A stretch of 64,000 nucleotides of DNA from Davidsoniella eucalypti. Taxonomy: Eukaryota > Ascomycota > Sordariomycetes > Microascales > Ceratocystidaceae. The notes under the pieces are model-generated. The model was not told the DNA's origin, did not search any database, and worked only from the letters and a program-made list of their open reading frames with translations. The position numbers and the translations under genes are program-made. The DNA lies in NCBI GenBank assembly GCA_004009845.1, contig RMBW01000071.1, positions 99,362 through 163,361 on the forward strand, read 5' to 3'. This document shows, piece by piece, positions 25,107 to 35,734 of the stretch (position 1 is its first letter; the number at the start of each line of letters is the position of its first letter).

Positions 25107-25215
25107 GTGTATACTAGTATTAGCTCAGGGCTGTATCTTAGGATACCGAAGTGCTACATAGCTATTCAAGCTCCATTTCCACCTTGATAAAAATGCATTA
25201 CCAAAAAAAATTAAC
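25107..25215 (+). mobile_element. Truncated SINE-like copy
   Basis: This block is the reverse complement of 33610-33715, with roughly 85% identity by eye over about 100 nt. It contains the shared words TCAGGGCTG, TATCTTAGGATACCGA and CCATTTCCACCTT, and ends in an A-rich stretch. The tRNA-like head seen in the longer copy is absent, so it appears 5'-truncated, as is typical for retroposed copies. Confidence 0.6.
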
Positions 25216-26301
25216 TTTTTTTTTTTTTTAATTATGGTGTACTACTCGGCTTGGCCCCTTATCTCTAATAGTTAGTCGTATGTGCTCTTTGGCCGTCAAG
25301 TTACCTACTACATATACAATTCTTCACACTAAAGCTAACTGCAGCCCCTGTACTTTCTGTTACCCACTAAACCCTGGACCACCATCACTAGTTGTTGGTC
25401 TTGTGCGCTAACCTGTTGAACTAACCCGCTGAACTAACCTTCTATAGTAAGCCCTGAACCTTCCATTGCCCCGGGACTTGCACTCCAAGTCAAATCCATC
25501 TTGTTTACATATATTTCTCTATTTCTCCCTTGCGCTGCCATGATATTACAGGGACTCAACTTCCAGCTTGTCAAAAAACATCCACCCTTTGTTAAAATCT
25601 TGCTAGAACGTTTCGATATGCATGAGGGAAATTAAGAGACGATCGATTCAAGCAGGAACATGCGCTCCGACAAATCCCATCGTCTTTGGCGGGCATTTTT
25701 CCATGTTTTCATGTTGCTCCATCTGAAATTGGAGGATATCGGACAGTACTACATTGCACATGATACCAATCAATTTATAGGCGGTAGGACAAAACGCAAC
25801 AGCAACCCTTGACACTTTGGGCTGCCCAAGCAAATTGATAGCTCAAAGAGATCAAGTCATTGTGTTCTTGTTCTCGCGAACATGTTCATTCCGCCTCGCA
25901 AGACGGCTTCGGATATATCTTAGTAAAGATAGACTTATTCGTATGTATTTATGCCATATATAGTACCACATCACCACTCATTCTTTTCTGCTTCATTTTC
26001 AGAGAACCCAAAAATGGAAGAAGCAAAAACAGTGCTTCACTCGCATTTTCCTCCATGTTTCAGAACTTGCTATTGCAGGGTTCTCCCGGCATCTAACTGG
26101 TCCAAACTGAGTTCACGCTTAAACAACATGATACTAAGTCGCTGTTACTAATAGCCCGATTTGTAAATCTTACTCTTATTACGCCGTTTGTTGCTGCAAG
26201 TTGTATATTTGTAGCTTTGGTGTTTATTATTATCGTAGCGCTGTTACTTCTACAAACAGTGGTCAGACGCCAACTATCATGATTATCGTAAGCCTGTTTA
26301 C

Positions 26302-27070
26302 TTGGTTCACTACGTATCTGATTTGATTTGATTTGATTATATTTAACGTCTACCTAAATCACTAAGATCATACGACGCCGGATTGGTTACCGGACAGATA
26401 TTTAACGTCCTCCGCTTGACAAGCTCAATAGCTTTGTATGTGCGGGACGAGACCGTCCCCTAGCCCCGAAGAACTAGTGGTCCATACCTCCACTATGAGC
26501 AACAAAAACAAATACAAAAAAAAAAAAAAAAACCAGTGCATCCACAAAACTATTCCCCAAAAGACAGATCCACAAAACCAACTCCTAAGTGGAGCTACCA
26601 TCCCCACTATTCAGTGAGCCTCCAAGAGGCTGGTGATCGTGGCCGTAAGAATGAAAAATTTGGCGTAATCGAGTCGGGTGCTATGGATGAAGCACAGCGA
26701 CAAGATTCCCGCGCCGCGGGGTCGGGCATCCGGAACCTTCAAAAGGCTGCCCTCCGTGTGTGAGTGTGGCTCCCTGAGGTGAGTGGATAGACTCGGGAGA
26801 CCAACGATCGAAAAGGTGCGGGGTCGGTCGCTGGTGAGAACATCCCTCGAGAGGGGAAATCGGGCTCAAGGCCTCACGAAACGGTGCTTCGAAGACGACA
26901 AGTGTCGAAAAAGAAAACGAGAATGGACAGCAGCATTGGGGATATGTGCTGGTCGCTCTTAAAACCCACGACGAAGGGGAAAAATTCGTCTTTGGACGGA
27001 GGGGGAGGTACTCGAACTCAAAGGTACCCCCCCGAGGGTTGTAGGAGGGAAGGTTGGTTCACTACGTATC
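26302..27070. repeat. 17-bp perfect direct repeats flanking a GC-rich segment
   Basis: The word TTGGTTCACTACGTATC occurs at 26302-26318 and again at 27054-27070. The 735 bases between them include a poly-A run (26516-26533) and the GC-rich island. A repeat of this length is unlikely by chance in 64 kb. It could be a target-site duplication, a remnant of a dispersed repeat, or a segmental duplication edge. Confidence 0.5.
26334..26386 (+). repeat. Dispersed repeat family R2, copy 2
   Basis: The 21-nt core at 26334-26354 is identical to 33541-33561, and the context extends less exactly to GGATTGG in both. It lies directly to the right of the first 17-bp direct repeat. Confidence 0.6.
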
Positions 27071-27095
27071 GTCATGGTCGTCGTCTTGATCTTTT
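26640..27095 (+). other. GC-rich hairpin-rich island, candidate structured RNA gene
   Basis: This island stands out in AT-rich surroundings. Local hairpins read directly are GTGCT/AGCAC (26678-26695), CCCGC/GCGGG (26708-26720), CCCT/AGGG (26844-26855), GACGAA/TTCGTC (26970-26990), and GGGGG-A-GGTAC with GTACC-CCCCC (27001-27033, bulged A). A longer-range match pairs AACCTTC (26734-26740) with GAAGGTT (27049-27055). A TTTT run at 27092-27095 could end a Pol III transcript. I tried to match it to RNase P, RNase MRP, SRP, telomerase and spliceosomal RNAs and found no convincing core. It could instead be a GC-rich repeat fragment. The 129-codon open frame across it (26884-27273) shows no protein features. 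Confidence 0.3.
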
Positions 27096-30000
27096 CTCTC
27101 CATTCCCTCGAAACAAAATATGCCAGTTGTTTCAGTTTTCTCGCCATCTAACAAGTGCAAGCCTAGGATTTATCCTGGGCTTCTCCTTAGCCCTCGTCGA
27201 CTCGATAGATAGTATCAGTACTATGGTTAATCAGTTGTTATCACGCAAGCGAACAAAATGGAGAGTGCATTAAATATTCAAGTCTATCACTAACAATAAT
27301 TGATAGGAGCAAGGATAAAGATTCGATTTTATTTAATACCTACAAGAAAAAGGCCCCCATCGTTTGGAAGGTTGGAATAGCTCGCTTCAAGTCTTGGGGT
27401 TCTAGTGTCTGTCTACTTTTCTTTTGCGGGCAAGGTGACGTTGGCATGCAAGAGCCGAGATTGGTTTTCGTTGCTAAACCAACCATAAACCCTAGTTTGC
27501 ATACTAACCCTCCTTGGAATTCGATTTGTTTAGCCATTGTGAACCTATCGAATGAACAAAACCAGCACCTAGATCTAGTTACATTCTTAACAAACAATAA
27601 AAAGAAACGAAATATGCGGTGAGCCACGGTCCCCATATCTCAATAATAGGGGCTTTGATAACAATATTGAGAGTTATTGCTTTTTTTCTTTTCGATGTAC
27701 GACATCTTAACCCTTATGCGCATTTTCTGTACGTAACATGTAATACTCGAAGAAAAAAAAAAGAAGAAAAAAAAAGACCCAGTTCAATAGGATAAGCAAT
27801 AGAGGTAGACCTCAAAAGAACTGCACGCTTGGAAACATTACTTGATACTTTTTAGTCATTGGCTGACCCGACTATTCCATCCTACAGGGCAACACAGCAC
27901 AAAATAAGGCGCAGCAGAAATAGGCGTCGTGTTTATTAGCATGTATACTGCATGGATTGGGGTAAGCTGATGTTGAAAGAAGCAGTAGCAGAGCAACAAG
28001 TCGGCGTCATCACTATGCGTTGTTCTGACACACAGGAATATCTTCCAGACATAGACAATGGCTATATTTGGTACACAGGCGCCATAAGACCGCTTGGTGT
28101 ATGCCCTCTTTTGGCTGCGCATATCATAAGGTCGGCCCCAATATCCGCCTTCAGATATAAAAATACTTGGAAGTGGTTGCTTCGGCTGTTGATTATCCAG
28201 TAGTAGGATCTAGTGCAAGTGGCTTGTTTCGTATGGTGTACTTAGTACTGATAGCCATTGTTAGGTGGTCTATAAATCACATGCCATTTCTGATCGAATT
28301 GTGATATAAAAAAGTGCTGCCTACTGACTGGGGCGCAGCTTATAGAGTAGAGGAGGAGTAATATACTACAGCGCTAGATTGGTCATTGATGACGACATTC
28401 TCTTTATAGGGCTCTACATTTACTGGAAAGTTGCATAGCACAGACACTATATAACTACTCAATATCTTTATAGCCACAGCACAACACTATATCCCGTGTT
28501 TTATAGGTTGCCGTATTCTGAGAATGGTTAACCGCTTTAGTATACTTAGAAAATGTACAAAATTTGGGATTTGAAAAGTCGATTGTTTAAGGCTATTTCG
28601 TAGGTATAGCTAATGTCTGACCTATTTAGCGAGGCATTCTAAAAATACGACTTGGTGTTTTTCTAAATTCTTATATTTTTTTGCCTTCGTACTATCATAC
28701 CTTCTTCGTGTCTTTGAACTTATATAATTATTCGTTTCTTGGCTAGTCCCTAAAACAAAACGAGATCCATTTCCAGACAAGAGAGTTCGTATTTCGCGGG
28801 GAAAAAGAATAAAAAAGATGATCACGGACACATCAAAAAGAGAGCCGTGTTTAGTTTTCAACACTATCAACTAGTCAGTGCAAACAATGTATGATTGTCG
28901 ACATGGACTTGGAAGGGCTAAAAGATGGATGATTTGGATAAAGCGGCTACATGCAGGAGGAAGCTCAGGCGCTTCCAAGACCCGTTAAGAGCCTCTTGTA
29001 GCATATTGATATCTCATATCTTGTTGGGCATGAATAAAGCAATATACAACGATAAGAGATGCAGATCACAATCTGAATTTCGACTTCATAACCACTTACA
29101 ATAGGACATTTGCCGGTGGCGTATACATATGTAGATGTACATATATCTATGTATCTGTATATGGGAGGCCGTTATATAGGATTTTATGGTGATCTACTTG
29201 TGCAAAGAAGCTAATTATTCTCCTATCTTCTTCTTTTTTTTTTAATTCTTTTTTTTGTTTTGTTTTTGTTTAGAGTCACCATTAGTACGCACAGCCACTA
29301 AAAGTGACATCTGGTACAGATGAAACTCGACTGGTGATTTAGAAACGTGTATACTGGTTTCGGCGTTTTTGGGCATATATGGGAACGACCTCAGCTACTG
29401 TAAGATCGACACCAGGGGCCTTTAGTAGGCTGACCGTGCATAGAGCAAAGGAATATTAGAAAAAGCAAGATGTGAAAGCTGAGTAATGTGCTTTGGAGTG
29501 GATATGGTGAGTTTTTTGGTGCCTTGTGCCTGTATCAGACCGGAAATAAGATAGCCGATGTTGCTGGACACGCATTTCAATGGAAGAAGTAGAGAAGTAA
29601 AACCGGAACTCGGCAGAACAAAAGAACAAAAGAGCTAAGAAAGGACTGTAAGACGGCGATCGGATTGAGAAATCGTTGATGTGACGGCCGGTAAAATAAG
29701 CTTTGCCAGTGTACTTTGGGCATGCTTTTTTATAGTTTCTTCTGTGTGCCCATGATATTGTTCCACGAGTCACTAACCAACCTGAGGTATGACGTCTGAA
29801 TATTTTTTCCATTGCCATATAAAATCATGTCATGGCTATGGTAAATCGAAAGAGTTGATGGCTCCGCCATCGGCGGCATTTAGGCGGACCGCGCTTAAAT
29901 CAAAACGGAAAAGAGAAAAATCGCCAAGTGACTCGAATTTCATAAGTGAATAGTGGGGTTATTCCAACCTTCAACCTTGTTGCAAGTCATCGTCTTGTTG

Positions 30001-30232
30001 TTAGCCAAGTTAAGCAATTACCCAGCTTCTTTCTTGCTCTCTTCTTTCGGGCTAGACACTTCCTCTTGTTAGTTAGTCATACCCTAATAAAATATCATCA
30101 CGGGGTCTAGCCTCATATCTTGTACGGTCAACCTTTGACTAACATCCTCACAGCAAAGCGAGCAACCCGACCGCCTTCTCGTCGCAACGCCCGCTTCCGT
30201 ACATCTTTGCCCCGCCACCCAGACCAAACACC
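27096..30232. other. AT-rich intergenic region, THR1 upstream
   Basis: No gene is seen in these 3.1 kb. Short open frames look random. Poly-A runs near 27750-27775 and T-runs near 29228-29270 occur. The last 300 bases are the THR1 promoter; a TGACTC half-match to the Gcn4/CpcA site lies at 29929-29934, and TTAGTCA (reverse-strand TGACTAA) lies at 30073-30079. This is only weakly suggestive of amino-acid control. Confidence 0.4.
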
Positions 30233-31474
30233 ATGGCCGAGACCTTCACCATCCGCGCGCCGTGCTCGTCGGCCAACATCGGCCCGGGCTTCGATGTCAT
30301 CGGCCTCGCACTGTCTGTATATCTCGAGCTGACCGTGACGGTGGACCGCAGTGTAGCTCCCGGCACCTCAAAGCACCCGCTCAACTGCCGCATTACTTAC
30401 GAGGGTGCCGGTGCCGATGGTGGCGAACCGATCCCGCTCGATCCCGCCGATAACCTGATCACGCGCTGTGCGCTCTACGTGCTGCGCTGCCATGGCCAGT
30501 GGGACTTCCCCGGCGAAACTCACGTGCACATCAAGAACCCTATCCCGCTTGGTCGTGGCCTGGGTAGTTCGGGCGCTGCCGTCGTCGCTGGTGTCATGCT
30601 TGGCAAGGAGGTCGGCAAGCTGGATCTGGATAACAACAGATTGTTCGACTTCTGCTTGATGATTGGTAGGTCGCTGATTCCCACAGGATAGTCGCGGTCT
30701 GTGGTTTGTATAAGGGAAACTTTATGCTAACTGCCTTGCTTTTCTTTCTTCTAGAGCGCCATCCTGACAATGTTGGCGCTGCTCTGTTCGGTGGGTTTGT
30801 CGGCACTTACCTGATGCCTCTGAACCCCGAGGATGCTCAGCGTATCGAGGTGCCTCTGAGTGAAGTCCTTCCCGAGCCCGCTGGTGGCGTCGATACGAAG
30901 AAGACTCCTCCGGTTCCTCCCAACAACATTGGCCACTACATTAAGTTCCCATGGGCGCCTGAGATAAAGGCTATTGCTATCATTCCCGACTTCGTCGTTG
31001 CTACCCACGATGCTCGCGCCGTTCTGCCTCCCCACTACACCCGCCCCGATGTTGTAAGTACTAGAAACTAAAGAGACCATACATTTTGGTTGAATTGCTA
31101 ACAGTGTGGATTTCCCACTCGAACAGACTTTCAACTTGCAGCGGATAGCCCTTCTCCCGGTTGCTCTTGGCCAGTCGCCCCCTAACCCCGAGCTTATCCA
31201 CCTTGCTATGCAGGACAAGATTCACCAGCCGTACCGCCAGACCCTGATCCCTGGTCTAGGTGAAGTTGTCGAGAGCATGTCACCAGCTACTCAAGCTGGC
31301 TTCCTTGGTGTCTGCCTATCCGGGGCCGGCCCGACTATCCTGGCTCTGGCTACCGACAACTTCGATATAATTGCCGAGAAGATCATTAGCATCCTCAAGG
31401 CCAAGAATCCCAAGCCCATCACTTGTCAGTGGAAGGTTCTCGAGCCTGCCGAGGGTTGCACTGTCATCCGGTGA
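30233..31474 (+). CDS. THR1: Homoserine kinase
   Basis: The exons 30233-30665, 30755-31053 and 31127-31474 give 359 residues, close to the 357 of yeast Thr1. Both introns (89 and 73 nt) are GT-AG. The second acceptor at 31126 is preferred to the AG at 31104 because it restores DVTFNLQRIALLP without stops. The start MAETFTIRAPCSSANIGPGF is the N-terminal GHMP-kinase signature. The ATP-binding loop PLGRGLGSSGAAV covers about residues 105-117. LSGAGPTILAL near the C-terminus is the third GHMP motif. The enzyme phosphorylates homoserine in the threonine and isoleucine pathway and is cytosolic. The gene converges on the lipase gene with 295 bases between stop codons. Confidence 0.95.
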
Positions 31475-31769
31475 GAAGAAATATACCAACCAATGGCTGG
31501 AGAGAAGGGAACGAGCCGAGATGGCGTCATGTAAGATTTTGGTGTATAGAAGAAACGGGTGACGATATATGTCTTCGCATTTACACACTTTAGGATTTGG
31601 ATTGAGTTATCATCATACAATTCACACAAATAAATATTAAAACTTTAGATTCTCTATTGCTACTCTATTAGTGTTTTGCCTAAGCCATGTGGGCTAATCT
31701 ATCTATCTATATGACAAAACATATATAAAACTCATGCATGCGCCAAAAGACATCGCAGAAATATTAACC

Positions 31770-33232
31770 CTATACCATGAACTCCTGTTCAACAAAATGA
31801 CACAGAACAACCTTGCCCTCCTCGAAAGAGGCCTTTTCAAATCGCACCACGATTGCGGCGTGGGTATGTCTATCATCATGAATCCAGACCGGATACTTTC
31901 GCCATCCGACGTTATCCATAGAGTCGATCATGGCAAACTGGGCGGGAGTAAGCGCAAGAGTTGGCGCAGATGGGATCGACATGCGACGTTCGCGTGCAAT
32001 TATGCGAGCATCATCATCAGTCAAGCCCTCAAGATCTGCTGGGTTGTTTAGATCCAAGAAACTTTCGCCCTGTGCGCTGTTCAGGGCTTCGTATGCATGC
32101 TCGACTTCTTCCCGCATGCCCTGAATCCATAACGGAGGACGATACTTGTCGATGGCGATCCCGCCTAAGCCCAGTTCATGTAGACGAATGCGCCGGGAGC
32201 TGCGGATCGTTTGGAATATAGAACTCATGAGGAATAGAGCTACGCCGATGGGCAGTAGGAATGTCACGGCAAGATAGAAAGGGAGGGAGTTGAAGAACCG
32301 CGAAGCCCGCTTACTAAAAGTTGCTGGTTCTTGGACACGTGGTCGGGGATCAATGGGCTGATCACGGTCCAAGATGACTGGAGCATAGCCATCTACATAA
32401 CGGGGTTTGATCTTGTCTAGTTTCAAGTATGGATCGGTACGTGAAATGCCCGTCGTATAGTGCACCGCAGTACGATCGTTGACGATATTGGTGTATAGAG
32501 TTCTTCGCTTGAACCGCTTGAGCCCAGTCACGAAAATGGACTTTGGATCAGCCAGGATACTTAGAAGCGGGCGCTTAGTATCGCGGAACTTGTCAATAGT
32601 GAAAAGCTGACGCCCAGACATGGAAAGTGTGCGTGCTCCAAGGACATTCCAAATGTGGTTGTGGATGCCTTTGGACGGTGTTCTCACACCAAGATGTGGT
32701 GAAGCGAAGGTCACGAAGTTCTATAAGACAGTGTTAGTGAATAGAGAAAAGAACGGTGCTTGTTGGATCGATATACTTGCCATGCACTCTACAGTGTCAA
32801 GGAAGCCGTTTGCTTGCAAAAGACCGGCCGCATAGCGAATAATGAGACCGCCCAATGAGTAGCCCACTAGACTTAGTTTGCGGATATTGCCGCCGTTATC
32901 CTTTATGCGCTGTACCTCAGTCTCAATCTCGGCACATACGCGTTCGCCACCACGATCGATACCATCGTAAGTAAAACTGCCGGTGTTGGCCTTGGCAAGA
33001 AGAAGGTACAGCTTTTCTTTGCCGTACTGATTGCGCAGATACTGAGCAATGCTTCCCATATGAATGGGATTACCCCAGAGCTAGCGGGATCGAAGATATG
33101 TTAGCAAAGTAGAAAACCCAGCTGGCGAGAACCATGCTGGCCCGGACTGCCGGAATCACAGAAAAAAGGACTTACGCCGTGGACAAGAACACAGAGGTGG
33201 TCAGCCTCGATATCGCCGCCTGTATAATCCAT
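31770..33232 (-). CDS. DUF676 serine esterase / lipase (ROG1-LPL1 type)
   Basis: The exons 33232-33176, 33080-32781 and 32720-31770 give 435 residues. The first exon gives MDYTGGDIEADHLCVLVHG, which continues as LWGNPIHMGS in the second, a standard start for this family. The nucleophile elbow GYSLGG places the catalytic serine at about residue 94. A membrane segment lies at about 265-290 (FYLAVTFLLPIGVALFLM). The second intron (32721-32780) begins with GCAAGT and not GT. Only this GC-AG junction gives FLDTVECMNFVTFASPHLGV, in register with relatives. Yeast members include Lpl1, a lipid-droplet phospholipase, and Rog1, a monoacylglycerol lipase; the substrate here cannot be told. The upstream in-frame ATG at 33319 is less likely the start. 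Confidence 0.85.
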
Positions 33233-33540
33233 AGTGTAGTGGCCGGTAAGTATGTGTTGGTTGATAGAATGGTCAGAAAAAGGTAACGGCATGGAATGTC
33301 GTTGATAGGGGACGAACACTTCTTTTTGTAGTGTCGCGAACAGGCTCGTAGACCTAGTCGTGGCGAGGCACTACAAAAATAAAAGGCTGAGCGTCCTGAA
33401 AAACTATAGCTAGTTGTAAGGTACGTAAACAAGGCACAGGCAGTAACACAAGTCGTCGTCTGTGGTTCGGAGACTTCGATGCCCTGAAAGTCGCTATAAT
33501 CACTGACCAGGGTCCGGCTGCGCCCGCTTCGAGTATGGTT

Positions 33541-33592
33541 TGATTATATTTAACGTCTACCAAGTGAACAATCTTCTTATCGTCTGGATTGG
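33541..33592 (+). repeat. Dispersed repeat family R2, copy 3
   Basis: The core 33541-33561 is identical to 26334-26354. It ends at GGATTGG, four bases before the A/T-rich tail of the SINE-like element, which suggests the SINE inserted at or in this repeat. Confidence 0.6.
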
Positions 33593-33596
33593 GGTT

Positions 33597-33970
33597 TTTA
33601 TATTTTTTAATTCATTTTTATGAAGGTGGAAATGGATCTCTAATAGCTATGCAGCACCTCGGTATCCTAAGATACACAGCCCTGAACTAATACTGGTATA
33701 CAATAAGGACAGCCTACTTCTCAACAGTGACAGGCCTGTCTCAAAACCTCCAAGCATTTTGTAGCTCCTTGTATTATAAACCCTCTTAGGACAGTATGAT
33801 TACGACCTGGCATCTACCTTCTGCAGAACTTCGTGAGTGGAGAGGCCCAAACCCTCAGACGCACCATAAGCATAGGGTGGACTTCAGTAGTAGTTTTGCC
33901 CCAGCTGGATTTGAACCAACTACCTCATGCGAGGTCGGCTAGGCGTATAACCACTAGTTGTAGCTTACAT
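33597..33970 (-). mobile_element. SINE-like retroposon with tRNA-derived head
   Basis: Read on the minus strand, the element starts with a tRNA-like head. The A-box-like CTAGTGGTTATACG corresponds to 33957-33944 and the B-box GGTTCAAATCC to 33917-33907; the T-arm stem GTTGG/CCAGC can form. The anticodon arm does not fold into a proper 5-bp stem with a 7-nt loop, so it is not a working tRNA. A body of about 280 nt follows, then an A-rich tail (33620-33597). Part of the body recurs at 25107-25215. The combination of Pol III promoter, unrelated body, A-rich tail and truncated relative is the hallmark of tRNA-derived SINEs. Exact ends and target-site duplications could not be fixed. Confidence 0.6.
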
Positions 33971-35734
33971 CGGTCTAAAAAGTAATGAGACATTATGGGT
34001 TTACCAATATAATTCTTATAGGCGGCTGTTAAATCCGCGTCTAGGCAGCACAATAGCCAGCCTGCGACTCTGACTTTGATGGTGTTAATGCCAATGGTCC
34101 GCAACAGTGTTTGAAGGCGATGACGATGATTATTGCATGCGCTATTAGAGTAGGTGAATGAGATTAAGGCTTTCTTCAGAAATTTAGATAAAGTAGGAAT
34201 AGCCAACAATGTAGCATTTTGAGGTCAACCCGCAAGTTGAGATGAAGAGGTCTAGAGCCGATTGACAATCTGGGTGGACTGACAAGGAGTATTTTTGAAG
34301 TTTCTGCTGGAACATATCTTTCCGTGTTAATGATCCGTAGACTTGAGCTAAGGAGCCGCGGCTATTAGTTGTATATAATATTCGTAGCCTTTATAAACTT
34401 GTGGAAACGACTCGTTGATGCTAGCGTTTGCGTTATATGATGGATGCGTACAGCGGAAGAAATATATTTGTAGTGTGCGTCACAGTGTCCACTAATGTTC
34501 GAGGCTAATTATTACTCTATTCCATTGCCTAATGCGGTGCACCGAATACATGCCGTAATGCAGCTTTGGCTTTATATAAGAGACAAGAGGAGTTCCGAAC
34601 ATGGAGAAGGATGCCGTCAGCCGCATACTCGGTATCACATTGATAGATAAATGGTTATCTGCCTGGAGTTATTTGTGGGTATCATGGCACTGGGCTATAT
34701 GCGTAGCAACTACATATACACATCATATCATACAGTAGAGATAACAAAATCCAACATAGCACTATGCCGCTGAAGATAAGTATTCGAGGAATATGAAAGC
34801 ACACCGTTTTCATAGTTGATGAGAAGATTTGTGCATTATCTTTGTTATATGAACCGAGATGGATAATTATGGTTAGTTGGTGGTCTCAACAGTATCACGA
34901 CACAATGCTTAAGATGATAGAAATTCTTTGGAAATGATAACTAGGTTAATTTTGTCTTACTAAGCTATCTGATAGCTTGTGAAAGTCAATAAAAAGTCAG
35001 CTAATATATGTTTTGTGTGTCGTCATATTGCCACAAACCAGAGTAACTACATTAAGTGTAAGTGATTGCAGACAGCTGCCGGGGTATAAAATGACGCTAT
35101 AGCTTTAACCCGCCAGCTGTCATAGCCGCCAGCTCCTGCCTGTTGAACAATTGCCGGAGGGAAGTTGTTTAGGCGGCGATAACCAGCCAGCTAAAATATT
35201 TTGGCGTTGTTTGTTGTTCTCTTCCATCAACAGGGTCTGGTCTTCTCTTTGCCTTACTATCGCTAGCTTTAGATTTGCTCTCTGCCGTTTTTTTATTTAT
35301 TCGTTCGTTTGTATAATTTGCGTTTGTGATCGTTTGCCTGCATCAGCTCATCGTTCATTCGTTTCGGTGACGCGCCCCCTTCAATCAATGCTTGTTCTAC
35401 CATTCATTACTTGTACCTGACCTAGTATCAACTAGAGCAGTACAGAGTGCTGCTGGCACCACTTCTGCTGCTACTTCAATTACTAGTCCTAGCTGTTTCT
35501 GTTGCTGCAACTATACACCACCAATACTACCGATACCGCCTCTTCATCCTCCATAGCTACTGTCTACCACCTTATCATTGCACTCCTGTACCTTGAGCCA
35601 GGCTATCAAGCTCGAGCTAGCCTATACTCCCCTTTGCCTTTCGTGTCGACCGCGAAGAAAAAGGCGTACAAGGCTGCTCTTCACTATCGATCGCTACCCT
35701 CTGTATATATTTTTCTGTTGATGTTCTTTCTACG

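Larger units (their letters stand above)
24046..26300. other. Intergenic, upstream of chitin synthase
   Basis: No protein gene is seen. The 200-250 bases upstream of the chitin synthase start hold two microsatellites. A 13-bp near-tandem (TAACC-n3-TGAAC) occurs at 25409-25434. A truncated SINE-like copy is listed separately. Confidence 0.45.
33233..35734. other. Intergenic with SINE-like insertion; REX3 promoter
   Basis: Apart from the repeat and SINE-like element listed separately, I see no gene. The part 33970-35100 is AT-rich without recognisable frames. From about 35200 the sequence is pyrimidine-rich and probably forms the REX3 promoter and leader. Confidence 0.45.

Noticed and set aside
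26884..27273. 129-codon open frame across the GC-rich island
   Set aside because: No recognisable domain, and it crosses several hairpins and composition changes.
24046..30232. A retrotransposon with coding domains in the long spacer
   Set aside because: No frame with Gag, reverse transcriptase, integrase or transposase motifs was found; only short repeats are present.
33905..33970. A functional tRNA gene
   Set aside because: A- and B-box and T-arm are present, but the anticodon arm and acceptor stem do not pair correctly, and an unrelated body with an A-rich tail follows.
33925..34209. 94-codon minus-strand frame as a transposase remnant
   Set aside because: No DDE, zinc finger or reverse transcriptase motif could be seen, and it overlaps the SINE-like head.
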